Assembly (NCBI RefSeq): GCF_031455195.1
Contig: NZ_JAVDSH010000005.1
Span: forward strand, 124,001 to 188,000
Reading direction: 5' to 3'
Origin: Arthrobacter nitroguajacolicus_D
GTDB taxonomy: Bacteria; Actinomycetota; Actinomycetes; Actinomycetales; Micrococcaceae
Length of the DNA stretch: 64,000 nt
Shown here: positions 16,340-24,479 of the stretch, piece after piece
Position numbering within the stretch: position 1 is the first letter of the stretch
Layout: every line of letters starts with the position of its first letter
Made by a program: the position numbers and the translations under genes
Notes under the pieces: generated by a model
Databases searched by the model: none
Told to the model about the DNA's origin: nothing
The model's input: only the letters and a program-made list of their open reading frames with translations

Positions 16340-16747
16340 ATGATGACCGGGGAGCGACCCAAGCGCCCTGGTGCCGTGACGTTTTCGGTGGTCCTGATGT
16401 ACATCGGCGGCATCGCCCAGATCCTTCTTGGAATCCTCACGATCTTCCTGCGGTACACGCCCGAGGCCCAGTCAGGTGGCATCGCCTTTCCCATCACCCT
16501 GCTCGGCGCGGGGATGGTCCTCTTTGGGTTGTTGGTCATCGGCCTGGCGTCCGGTGTGGCAAGGGGAAGCACCGCGGCGCGTCGCGGTGCTACAGCTGTC
16601 ATGCTGCTCGGGTTGGCCTTCGCTGTGCTGGACCTCATCATCGGCGCTGATGGAGACTGGTCCGCGGTCATTTCCCAATCCATCGCAACGGTGATGGTGC
16701 TGGTGCCGTTGTGGACGGCGCGGGGTCGCCGCTACTTCGAGGGGTGA
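16340..16747 (+). CDS. Four-TM hypothetical membrane protein
   Basis: A 135-aa protein with four predicted transmembrane segments and short loops; the N-terminus (GERPKRPGAVTFSVVLMYIGGI) is typical of small actinobacterial membrane proteins of unknown function. ATG at 16340 lies six nt after TATGCT (16328-16333), suggesting a leaderless transcript. Its last 16 bp overlap the 3' end of the convergent P-type ATPase gene. Confidence 0.7.
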   Translation: MMTGERPKRPGAVTFSVVLMYIGGIAQILLGILTIFLRYTPEAQSGGIAFPITLLGAGMVLFGLLVIGLASGVARGSTAARRGATAVMLLGLAFAVLDLIIGADGDWSAVISQSIATVMVLVPLWTARGRRYFEG

Positions 16748-19155
16748 TGCAGGGCTTCCTGGGCGTCCCGGTACGCCACCCGGCGGTGCACGAAACGGAC
16801 AATCTCGATCAGCGCGATGCAGGCCGCGGACGTTCCCAGGATGAGTAGCGCAGTTGGGAGCGTAGGGTCAGTGAACTGCAGGAAGTCCCGCGCGACGGGC
16901 ACGGAATACACCAGGACCAGGCCCACCATCATGGCGCCGATCACCAGTCCCTTGAACCGGGTCACTGGCCGTGAAAGCACCACCAGGATCCAGATGCCGA
17001 TGATGGCCAGGATGAGTGTGGACCCCGTCCTGATCTCCACCTCGGGGATGGCCATGTTCGCGGCCAGGCGCGCATAGGACGCAAGCCCCAGCGTCACGGC
17101 CACTCCGGCTGGGACGGCGAAGGTCAGCGACCGCCGGAGGAAACCCGGAATGTAGCGCTGGGCGTTGGGCAACAATGCCAGGAAGAAGGCAGGGATGCCG
17201 ATGGTGAGTCCGTCGGTGACCGAGAGCTGCCGGGGGAGGAAAGGGAACGGGAGCAGGAGGATGCCGAACGCGATGGCCAGGAAAGTGGCATATGCGGTTT
17301 TGGTAAGGAACAGCATGGAGACCCGCTCGATGTTGGCGATCACCTGGCGGCCTTCAGCCACCACGCTTGGCAGGTGAGAGAATTTACCATCCAGCAGGAC
17401 CAGCCGCGCCACGGCTTTGGTAGCGGCAGCACCGGAGTTCATGGCCACTCCGATGTCGGCCTCCTTGATGGCCAGGGCATCATTGACCCCGTCGCCGGTC
17501 ATCGCCACCGTATGGCCGGCCGACTTCAGAGCCAGGACGATCCGCTTTTTCTGGTCGGGCGTCACACGGCCAAACACCACGTTGTTGTTGATGGCGTCCA
17601 GAAATTCCCGGTCATCGTCCGGCAGCTCACGGGCATCAAAACCGTGGGGCGCATCCAGGCCTACCTCCCGCGCAATCGCGGCCACTGTGTGCGGGTTGTC
17701 GCCTGAAATGATCCGCACGTCCACGTCCTGCGCGGCGAAGTAGGCGAGCGTTTCGGCAGCGTCCGGGCGGATGTTCTCCTTGAAGGTCAGGAGCACTACG
17801 GGAACAGCGTCAGCGGGAACGGTCTCGTCCTGTGTTGGAGTTCCGTGGGCCAGGACCAGCGTCCGGCGGCCTGTTGCGGCCAATTCCTCGGCCTTGATCG
17901 CGAGCTGCTGCTGGGCGGGGTCGGTGGAGTTGCGAGCCGGGAAAACCATTTCAGGTCCGCCCAGGATCCACATTTCCTGGTCGAACACCACGGCGCTCCA
18001 CTTGCGGGCCGAGGAGAACGGAACCCGGTCTGTTGGCAGTTCGGCGGGTGGAATGGTGAACTGCCCGGCGAGGCTGCGGGCCGTGGCATTGGCGTCGTTT
18101 TGCACCCCATACCAAGCCAGAATGGCTTCCCACCCTGCCCGGACTGTCAGTGGGTGGGCCGCGTCGAAAACGATGTCGCCTTGGGTGAGGGTACCCGTCT
18201 TGTCGAGGCAAATGATGTCCACGCGCGCCAGGCCTTCGACGGCGGGCAACTCCTGGACGAGAACCTGCTGGCGGGCCAGTTTCACGGCCCCCACGGCGAA
18301 CGTAATGCTTGTCATGAGCACCAGCCCCAAAGGGACCATCGCGACGACGGACGCGATGGTGGCGGTGGCCGCGTCACGCCAGGCGCCACTCGAGGAGGCA
18401 TGGCCCCACCCGCCTTGAGCAATCATCTGTGCGTTCAGGACCAACAAAGCCACGGGGCCCACGAACCATGTCACCCACTTGAGGACCCGATCGATGGAGG
18501 AGCGCAATTCCGAGGCCACCAGCGAAAACCTCTTGGCTTCGGCGGCGAGCGAGTTCGCGAAGGAATCAGCACCTACCTTGTCCACCACGGCTGTCCCGTC
18601 TCCGGCCACCACCACGGAGCCGGACAGGACCCTGTCTTCGGAGGTCTTCTCCACGGCATCGGACTCACCCGTGAGCATGGATTCGTCCACCTGCAGACCG
18701 CGTGATCCCGTGACCACCGCATCTGCTGGCACCTGGTCCCCGGCCCTGAGGACAAGGGTGTCGTCCAGGACCACATCATCCAGTGGGATTTCCGTTTCCG
18801 AACCTTCGCGCATTACCCGTGCATGTGGTGCGTTAAGCAGTGCCAAACGGTCCAAGGCCCGCTTTGCCCGGTATTCCTGGACGCTGCCGATAACTGCGTT
18901 AGCGATGGCACTGAATCCGAACAGGGCATCCTGCCAGCGACCGATCGCGAAGAGGACGATGAAGCAGGCAAGGATGATGCCGTTGAACAGTGTGAGAACG
19001 TTGGCGCGGACGATGCTCCACACGCTGCGGCTGGTGTCCTGGACGAAGGCGTTGGTTTGTCCGGCGGCGACCCTCTCGGCAACATCTGCCGCGCCCAGCC
19101 CCTGCGTCGATGACACCTTCGCCCGGACGGTTGCCCGTTGAAGGTCCTTCTCCAT
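16732..19155 (-). CDS. Cation-transporting P-type ATPase (CtpE-like)
   Basis: An integral membrane ion pump of about 807 aa. The actuator motif TGES appears in DESMLTGESDAVEK, the phosphorylated Asp in CLDKTGTLTQGD, and the hinge in MTGDGVNDALAIKEADIGVAM. There is no N-terminal heavy-metal domain and no CPC motif, so it is not a copper or zinc P1B pump; the layout resembles mycobacterial CtpE, implicated in calcium transport. The frame extends to 19200, but ATG at 19155 with AGGGG ten nt upstream fits better. Ten or so transmembrane helices. The transported ion is an inference. Confidence 0.88.
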   Translation of the reverse strand: MEKDLQRATVRAKVSSTQGLGAADVAERVAAGQTNAFVQDTSRSVWSIVRANVLTLFNGIILACFIVLFAIGRWQDALFGFSAIANAVIGSVQEYRAKRALDRLALLNAPHARVMREGSETEIPLDDVVLDDTLVLRAGDQVPADAVVTGSRGLQVDESMLTGESDAVEKTSEDRVLSGSVVVAGDGTAVVDKVGADSFANSLAAEAKRFSLVASELRSSIDRVLKWVTWFVGPVALLVLNAQMIAQGGWGHASSSGAWRDAATATIASVVAMVPLGLVLMTSITFAVGAVKLARQQVLVQELPAVEGLARVDIICLDKTGTLTQGDIVFDAAHPLTVRAGWEAILAWYGVQNDANATARSLAGQFTIPPAELPTDRVPFSSARKWSAVVFDQEMWILGGPEMVFPARNSTDPAQQQLAIKAEELAATGRRTLVLAHGTPTQDETVPADAVPVVLLTFKENIRPDAAETLAYFAAQDVDVRIISGDNPHTVAAIAREVGLDAPHGFDARELPDDDREFLDAINNNVVFGRVTPDQKKRIVLALKSAGHTVAMTGDGVNDALAIKEADIGVAMNSGAAATKAVARLVLLDGKFSHLPSVVAEGRQVIANIERVSMLFLTKTAYATFLAIAFGILLLPFPFLPRQLSVTDGLTIGIPAFFLALLPNAQRYIPGFLRRSLTFAVPAGVAVTLGLASYARLAANMAIPEVEIRTGSTLILAIIGIWILVVLSRPVTRFKGLVIGAMMVGLVLVYSVPVARDFLQFTDPTLPTALLILGTSAACIALIEIVRFVHRRVAYRDAQEALHHPSK

Positions 19156-19401
19156 GCCAATCATGCCCCTGTTGTTGAACCGATCCCGGGATAACCACAA
19201 GCAGGTGGTGCGATGGTTTGAGTATGGCAGCCGTGGTGCCTTAAGTCCCGGTTTGCCGGGTGGTGGTGATGCCTGACGTTGGCCGAGGGGTAGTGGGCGT
19301 CGGCGGACCCTGATTCCGGACGCCCTCCCGCTTGCCGCCCAGCGGGACTAGGATGGCCCGCATCCACGGGCAGGCTCGGGCTTTCACCGAAGGAACACAC
19401 T

Positions 19402-20010
19402 ATGGGCACTCTTTCTGTTGACCTTTTCCTCACCCTCGACGGCGTCTACCAAGCACCGGGTGGACCCGACGAGGACACTTCCGACGGCTTCACTTTCGGC
19501 GGCTGGCAGGCGGCGTATTCAGATGAAGAAGCCGGTGCCGCGATCGTCGCCGGGATTGACCGCATGGACGCGCTCCTCCTGGGACGCAGGACCTACGACA
19601 TCTTCGCGGGCTACTGGCCAAAGCAAAGCGACCACATTGGCGACACCTTGAACGCACTGCCCAAGTTCGTCGAATCGCGGACCCTGACCGACCCCAGGTG
19701 GGAGGGAACGACGGCCCTGACGGATGTGAAGGAGGTGGCTGCGGTGAAGGAGCGGTTCAATGACGTCCACGTCATAGGCAGCGGCGTCCTGGCACGCTCG
19801 CTCCTCGAAGCCGACCTTGTGGACCGGCTCAACCTGTACCTGTACCCACTGACGTTCGGAACGGGTAAGCGGTTGTTCCCGGACGGCGCAGGCGTGCCCG
19901 CAGCCTTCCGATTGGCCCAGCCACCCCAGGCATTCCCCAATGGCGCCATCCTGCTCGCCTACGACCGCGCCGGCGACCCCGTTACGGGCATTGATATCAG
20001 CCAGTCGTAG
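19402..20010 (+). CDS. Dihydrofolate reductase/RibD-C family protein
   Basis: A 202-aa protein with the RibD C-terminal (DHFR-like) fold. The N-terminus VDLFLTLDGVYQAPGGPDED is the YyaP/YwjB-type signature, followed by LLLGRRTYDIFAGYW and the cofactor-binding VHVIGSGVLARSLLEADLVDRL. Such proteins are putative NADPH reductases; the physiological substrate is unknown. GAAGGA lies upstream of ATG 19402. It is convergent with the histidine kinase across the abnormal GC tract. Confidence 0.87.
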   Translation: MGTLSVDLFLTLDGVYQAPGGPDEDTSDGFTFGGWQAAYSDEEAGAAIVAGIDRMDALLLGRRTYDIFAGYWPKQSDHIGDTLNALPKFVESRTLTDPRWEGTTALTDVKEVAAVKERFNDVHVIGSGVLARSLLEADLVDRLNLYLYPLTFGTGKRLFPDGAGVPAAFRLAQPPQAFPNGAILLAYDRAGDPVTGIDISQS

Positions 20011-20024
20011 CCGGTCATCTTCCA

Positions 20025-20272
20025 ACAGAAGCGTGGGGGGGGGGGGGGGGGCCCCCCCCCCCCCCCCCCACGCTTCTGTGGGTTTATGGGGGGGCCCCCC
20101 CCCCCCAAAAAAATAGAAAGGGGCCCCGCAAAACCCAGGGGGGGGGCGACTCCGCCCGCGGGGCCCCCCGGGTTCGGCTTTTTCTCCCCCCCCGGGGGTG
20201 GCGTCCCATACCAAACCCGTGGGGTGGGGGGGGGGGGCCCCCCCCCCCCCCCCACGCTTCTGTTTTCTGGTT
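20025..20272. terminator. Bidirectional terminator region distorted by G/C homopolymers
   Basis: The arm ACAGAAGCGTGG starts at 20025 and its complement CCACGCTTCTGT ends at 20079. The same complement ends again at 20263, where it is followed by a T-rich stretch. The expected structure is a simple ACAGAAGCGTGG hairpin with a T tract between two convergent genes. Runs of 17 G and 18 C (20035-20069), and of 12 G and 16 C (20226-20253), plus unlikely low-complexity sequence in between, point to an assembly or base-calling error inside a duplicated hairpin. Confidence 0.65.
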
Positions 20273-20295
20273 CTTACGGCGGGCGCCCGCCACCG

Positions 20296-21282
20296 TCAAT
20301 TCCTTGCCAGGGGCAGCGTAATCCGCATGCGGGTGCCTTCCGGGCCGGTGTATGCGACGTCCGCGGAGCCGCCCGCGGCGACGGCTATATCGCGGACCAG
20401 GGACAGCCCGATCCCGAAGCTACGCTGCTGTTGGCCGGGATGGGGGTCGGGTGTCCTGGCGAAACGATCGAAGATCCGGTCCTGGTCGATACCTGTAATA
20501 CCGTGGCCGGTATCGGTGACGGTGATGACTGCCTGGTTAGCGGCCACGGTGCTGTCAACCGTGATGAGGCCGCCCGCCGGCGTGTGGACGAGTGCGTTCT
20601 CGGCCAAACCGAGGATGGCGCGGTGAAGTCGCTGCGGGGTGATCATGGCCCGGGGGTGCCCAGTGCTCGAACAATGCAGGGTGATGCCCCGGTCCGCGGC
20701 CAAGTGCTGGAGGCTGTCCACGACCTCCTGTGTGACGTCGGGGATATTCGTTGCCGTGGCGGCGGGTTCTTGGAGCGTGCCGGTAGCGGATTCGAGGAGT
20801 TCGTTGACTATTCCGGTGAGGGCGGCTGTGTCGTCCCGGATCCGTGTCAGTTGCCGGCCGGCGGGCGATTCCGGAGCGGTGCTGCGTTGTGCCACTTGGA
20901 TCCGGGCATCAAGGATGGCCAAGGGCGTCCGCATTTCATGGCTGGCGTCCTGGATGAAACGTCGTTGCAGGATCAGGGCTTCGCCGAGGGGGCGGATGGC
21001 ACTGCGGGCGCTGAGCCATCCAACACCGCCCGCCAGCAGGATGCCCGCTGCCCCGGCGATGACCATGGCTTTGATCAGGTCTTTGGTGTCGAGATAGGCA
21101 TAGACGGCACCAGGTTCGGCTGGTTCCGGATTGCCGGCCTGGCTCAGCAGGTACATGGTGGCCGCGGTCAGGAGGCATAGGACCAGCAGGGCGCAGACTG
21201 CACTGATTCGTAGCGCGATCTTCAAGGAGGCCTTGCGAAGGATTGCCTGATCCTGGGCCGGGGCCATGGACTGATCAGTCAT
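20296..21282 (-). CDS. Sensor histidine kinase with short extracytoplasmic loop
   Basis: A 328-aa sensor kinase. Two transmembrane helices (residues ~24-46 and ~70-92) enclose only about 22 extracytoplasmic residues, so signals are probably sensed in the membrane. Then come HisKA with phosphoacceptor H115 (DASHEMRTPLA) and the ATPase N, G1 and G2 motifs (ENALVH, VTDTGHGI, FGIGLSLVRD). No HAMP domain is evident. It overlaps the upstream response-regulator gene by 8 bp, so the two are translationally coupled. Last gene of the PAP2-DedA-regulator-kinase operon. Confidence 0.93.
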   Translation of the reverse strand: MTDQSMAPAQDQAILRKASLKIALRISAVCALLVLCLLTAATMYLLSQAGNPEPAEPGAVYAYLDTKDLIKAMVIAGAAGILLAGGVGWLSARSAIRPLGEALILQRRFIQDASHEMRTPLAILDARIQVAQRSTAPESPAGRQLTRIRDDTAALTGIVNELLESATGTLQEPAATATNIPDVTQEVVDSLQHLAADRGITLHCSSTGHPRAMITPQRLHRAILGLAENALVHTPAGGLITVDSTVAANQAVITVTDTGHGITGIDQDRIFDRFARTPDPHPGQQQRSFGIGLSLVRDIAVAAGGSADVAYTGPEGTRMRITLPLARN

Positions 21283-21949
21283 GGGCTTCGCCTATCTGGT
21301 AACCCACCCCGTGGACGGTCCGGATGACCGATCTGGCGACTTTTCGGCGAAGGTGGTGAACATGGGTGTCGATGACTCCGGGCAGGTCACCTTGGCTATC
21401 GGTGGCGACAATCAGCTCCTCCCTGGTGAACACCCGGTCCGGCTCGGCAGCAAGAACCGACAGCAACTCCGATTCGGTCGCGGTCAACGAGGCAAGGAAC
21501 CCGTGAATGGAGCGCATGGATCTGGTGGTGGAGTCCAGTTCCCAGTCGCCGATGACGGTGATCCGGGGTGCCTGGTGGTAGCTGCGGGTCAAGGCCCTCA
21601 GGCGTGCCCCCAATTCCATGGCGTCGAAGGGCTTGGTCATGTAGTCGTTCGCGCCGGCGTCGAGCCCCCGAACCTTCTCGTCCACAGAACCAATGGCGGT
21701 GAGGATGAGGATTGGGGTGGCGATCCCCTTGGAACGTAGCGCGGCGATCAGCGCGATGCCATCCAGGCCCGGAAGCCCCCGGTCGATCACCATCGCATCC
21801 CACGTTCCCACCAGGGCCTGGCTCAAGCCTTCATGGCCGTCGACGGCGATGTGCACCTGATAGTCGGGCTCAAGGAGCTCCGCGATCAGTGGCCCCAGGG
21901 CAGGATCGTCTTCCACCAGCAGGACGGACAGCTTGGAGTCAGTGGTCAC
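21275..21949 (-). CDS. OmpR/PhoB-family response regulator
   Basis: A 224-aa two-component regulator. Receiver domain with acidic pocket E13-D14-D15, phosphoacceptor D56 (VIDRGLPG), signalling Thr in LILTAIG and K106 (MTKPF); a C-terminal winged helix (residues ~130-222) ends in IDTHVHHLRRKV and TVHGVGYQIG. It starts with GTG four nt after the DedA gene and overlaps the kinase gene. Its likely target is the operon promoter, where two 9-nt direct repeats are spaced exactly one helical turn apart (23402-23421). Confidence 0.93.
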   Translation of the reverse strand: MTTDSKLSVLLVEDDPALGPLIAELLEPDYQVHIAVDGHEGLSQALVGTWDAMVIDRGLPGLDGIALIAALRSKGIATPILILTAIGSVDEKVRGLDAGANDYMTKPFDAMELGARLRALTRSYHQAPRITVIGDWELDSTTRSMRSIHGFLASLTATESELLSVLAAEPDRVFTREELIVATDSQGDLPGVIDTHVHHLRRKVARSVIRTVHGVGYQIGEAHD

Positions 21950-21953
21950 GGAT

Positions 21954-22622
21954 CTATTCTTGCGCGGAGGAGGACTCCGCCGCGCGGGTACGCCTGCGTT
22001 TGAGGTATTCGATACCCCACGGCAGCACGGAGGCCAGCACCATCACCACGGCTATGACGTCGATGTTCTTTGCGATGATCTCGAAATGGCCCAACCAGGA
22101 GCCAAGGAGCGTAACGGAGCTCGCCCAAAGGATCGCCCCAGTGATGTTCCAGAGGGCAAAGGACTTGTAGTGATACCGGGCGATGCCGGCACTGAGGGGC
22201 GCGAAGGTGCGCACCACCGGCACGAAACGGGCAAGGATCAGCGCGGGCCCGCCCCGGCGTTGGAAGAAGTCTTCGGCCTTTGCCAGATGGGACGTTTTCA
22301 GGACCCTGGCGTCGTCGGAGAACCATCGGCGTCCGAAGCGGCGCCCCAGCAGATAGCCCACCTGATCGCCCGCGATGGCGGCCACAGTCACCACTGTTAT
22401 CAGCACAGGAAGTGTCAGGTTCAGTTGCTGGTGAAGGAGCCCGGCAGTGAAGAGCAGGGAGTCACCGGGCAGGAAGGGGAACAGAACACCTGATTCAATG
22501 AAGATCATCAGGGCCACCACCCCGAGGGTCGCGGGTCCCAAGCCCTGCAGAAGGCTGGCCGGGTCCAGGAGGGGGAGGCGCTCGGTAGGGTTCAGTGCAG
22601 GCACCAAGGCAAGGGCTTCCAT
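21954..22622 (-). CDS. DedA-family membrane protein
   Basis: A 222-aa DedA/SNARE-associated membrane protein. Conserved motifs are the re-entrant FLPGDSLLFTAG, GYLLGRRFGRRW, the FxxRGGPALILARFVPVVRTFAP segment carrying the essential Arg pair, and GAILWASSV. Several DedA proteins (UptA type) are now known to return undecaprenyl phosphate across the membrane and others are linked to antimicrobial-peptide resistance. ATG at 22622 has GAAAGAGA upstream; the frame's extension to 22694 overlaps the PAP2 gene and looks non-coding. Its neighbour encodes a PAP2 phosphatase, strengthening the lipid-carrier interpretation. Confidence 0.9.
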   Translation of the reverse strand: MEALALVPALNPTERLPLLDPASLLQGLGPATLGVVALMIFIESGVLFPFLPGDSLLFTAGLLHQQLNLTLPVLITVVTVAAIAGDQVGYLLGRRFGRRWFSDDARVLKTSHLAKAEDFFQRRGGPALILARFVPVVRTFAPLSAGIARYHYKSFALWNITGAILWASSVTLLGSWLGHFEIIAKNIDVIAVVMVLASVLPWGIEYLKRRRTRAAESSSAQE

Positions 22623-22632
22623 AGAGTCTCTT

Positions 22633-23352
22633 TCATTTGGGAGAGCGTGCGGACGTGGCCCGGGAATGAATCGTGGCCCTGACAGCTGGTGCACAGCGGT
22701 TCCAGGTTCCGGCCATGATCAGGACCGCCGCGATCGTTGCCGGGAACGAGGCAACAACGTCCAACGGATAATGGGCGCCGATGTACACCCGGGACCAAGC
22801 GACCACCACGGCCATGACCGTCCCTGCCCAGAGGACCGGGTTCGCCCACCGTGTTTCACGAACCAGCAGGAACGTCGCCAGCGTGAGTGCGACCGCCAAG
22901 GACGTGTGGCCGCTGGGGAAGCTGTTGGACACGGGCTCCGGCACCAGGGGATCGAACAGCAAGGCAGGATCCGGCCTGATCCGGCCGGTAACCACCTTGA
23001 ACAATTGGCACGTCAGCCATCCACACGCCACCGTAAGGGAAAAGAGCGCTGCATTCTGCGGAGAACGTCGGATCAGTGCCAGATACAAACTGACAGCGAT
23101 CACGATCAGCGTTCCCGCCACCGGACCGAAAAGCGCGTTCAACACCAGGGCCAGCCCGGTCAGCCCGGGTGTGTGATGGCGGCTGAAGTCATCGTCCACC
23201 GCCAGTTCAGCCAAGGTCAGGCCAGGGACCACCTGAATCGCCCACCCCGCCAAGACAACGGCGGCCGCAAGTACCAGCCCGATGATCAGCCAGTGCTTGG
23301 GTGCGGGCAGGGGGTTGAAGCGCACGGGATGCGGCGCGGAATGCGGAAACAT
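22633..23352 (-). CDS. PAP2-family membrane phosphatase (undecaprenyl-diphosphatase-like)
   Basis: A 239-aa integral membrane phosphatase. The three PAP2 motifs are intact: KVVTGRIRP, SFPSGHTS with the catalytic His, and SRVYIGAHYPLDV with the second His. Family members dephosphorylate undecaprenyl diphosphate, phosphatidylglycerophosphate or similar lipids at the outer face of the membrane. It is the first gene of an operon with DedA and a two-component system, whose promoter region carries the 11-bp-spaced repeats at 23402-23421. Specificity for undecaprenyl diphosphate is inferred from context. Confidence 0.9.
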   Translation of the reverse strand: MFPHSAPHPVRFNPLPAPKHWLIIGLVLAAAVVLAGWAIQVVPGLTLAELAVDDDFSRHHTPGLTGLALVLNALFGPVAGTLIVIAVSLYLALIRRSPQNAALFSLTVACGWLTCQLFKVVTGRIRPDPALLFDPLVPEPVSNSFPSGHTSLAVALTLATFLLVRETRWANPVLWAGTVMAVVVAWSRVYIGAHYPLDVVASFPATIAAVLIMAGTWNRCAPAVRATIHSRATSARSPK

Positions 23353-23401
23353 GGAACCCCTCGACAGGACGACTCGTTTCTTGGATTCTCCGCCGCGGGT
23401 T

Positions 23402-23421
23402 TTAAGAACTCGTTAAGAACT
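23402..23421. promoter_or_regulatory. Tandem response-regulator box upstream of PAP2 operon
   Basis: Two perfect copies of TTAAGAACT (23402-23410 and 23413-23421) with an 11-bp start-to-start spacing, the hallmark of OmpR/PhoB-type dimers on one DNA face. The core TTAAG-N6-TTAAG resembles the PmrA/BasR box. It ends at the 3' end of the neighbouring reductase gene and lies 50-69 nt upstream of the PAP2 start codon. Confidence 0.65.
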
Positions 23422-24345
23422 GCGCTGGTCCGCCCCGCGCCACCACGCCATGGTCGCGGCAGCGGCCTCCGGCAGGGGAGTTGGGTCCAGGTCCAGTACC
23501 CGCTGGCTTTCGGAGGAATCCATCACGAATGGGCGCTCAAACTGGTACAGCAACTCAGCCAATTCGCGCATATCGGTTGAGACCAGTCCGGCGGCCCGCA
23601 GCACCCAGCCGGGAACAGCGCTCACCTTTGGTTCCGTCAGACCAGCCGCTTGGGCATGTGCTACTGCGATGTCCCGCTGGGTCACGGCCGCGCCGGTGGG
23701 TGCATGCAGCACGCTGTTCCAGAGTTCGGGCTTCCCTGCGGCGGCGATCATGGCCGCAGCGAGATCCGGCACATAGGTGAAGGAATGCGGCTGGCTGGCG
23801 CTGCCAATGAACTGCAGCCGTTTGCCCGCCAGGATTGGCGTGACCATGCGCTCGCCGGCATGTGCCATCTTCACGCGCGGTCCAAAGAAGTCGCCGGCCA
23901 CTACGCTCACGGTGTTGGCCGCATGCGCCCGCCGCGCCTTCAACAGTGCCGTCCGGATGCCACGCTTTCCGCCCGCAGCTTCGCGGGGGCTCGATTCGGT
24001 CATGATGCGTTCGGGCTCACTGTACGAGTACAGGCTTTCGGGAAATACGACGACGGCGCCCGCGGCTGCCGCTGCGTCCATCACCGCTTGTTCGGCCCGG
24101 GGGAGTTCCGCGGCCCAAGCTGCAGCGCTGTACTCCGATCCGTGGATGCAGTGGAAGATGGCCGCTGATCCCGCGACGGCTTCCTTGAGCTGTTCAGGAT
24201 CGGATGCATCTACGCGCATCTTCTCCACCAGTGGGTGGTCCGGGCCGCTGCCGGAGCGCGTCAGTACGCGTACCGGGTGCCCCAGCCCTGCGAGTTGTTC
24301 GGCGATGGTGTAGCCCACGGGTCCTGCTCCTGTGACGACGTACAT
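23413..24345 (-). CDS. NAD(P)-dependent epimerase/dehydratase-like oxidoreductase
   Basis: A 310-aa extended short-chain dehydrogenase. The N-terminal Rossmann motif is VVTGAGPVGYTIAEQL with RVLTRS as the cofactor-specificity strand, and the active-site region reads PESLYSYSEPER, a variant of the usual YxxxK. Substrate unknown. ATG at 24345 follows AGAGGA. The divergent TetR gene and two operators at 24382-24447 suggest that this gene is the regulator's target. Confidence 0.85.
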   Translation of the reverse strand: MYVVTGAGPVGYTIAEQLAGLGHPVRVLTRSGSGPDHPLVEKMRVDASDPEQLKEAVAGSAAIFHCIHGSEYSAAAWAAELPRAEQAVMDAAAAAGAVVVFPESLYSYSEPERIMTESSPREAAGGKRGIRTALLKARRAHAANTVSVVAGDFFGPRVKMAHAGERMVTPILAGKRLQFIGSASQPHSFTYVPDLAAAMIAAAGKPELWNSVLHAPTGAAVTQRDIAVAHAQAAGLTEPKVSAVPGWVLRAAGLVSTDMRELAELLYQFERPFVMDSSESQRVLDLDPTPLPEAAAATMAWWRGADQRSS

Positions 24346-24381
24346 GATGGTCCTCTTTCTTTGTGTAGGTGGGGTGCAAAG

Positions 24382-24398
24382 CAAGAGCAGTGCTCTCT
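24382..24398. promoter_or_regulatory. TetR operator copy 1
   Basis: CAAGAGCA-G-TGCTCTCT, a 17-bp palindrome with seven of eight arm positions matching; near-identical to copy 2. It lies close to the start of the oxidoreductase gene. Confidence 0.65.
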
Positions 24399-24430
24399 GA
24401 ATCCAGAATGACTGTCCTTTGGCGCGAAGT

Positions 24431-24447
24431 CAAGAGCACTGCTCTTG
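24431..24447. promoter_or_regulatory. TetR operator copy 2
   Basis: CAAGAGCA-C-TGCTCTTG, a perfect 17-bp palindrome, 49 bp from copy 1 and 33 nt upstream of the TetR gene start. Confidence 0.7.
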
Positions 24448-24479
24448 TTTGTTGACACCGCTCTCCTTTGTGGCAAGCT

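Noticed and set aside
20086..21180. Pro/Gly-rich open frame across the GC tract
   Set aside because: Its first part is read from the suspect homopolymers and the rest is antisense to the kinase gene.
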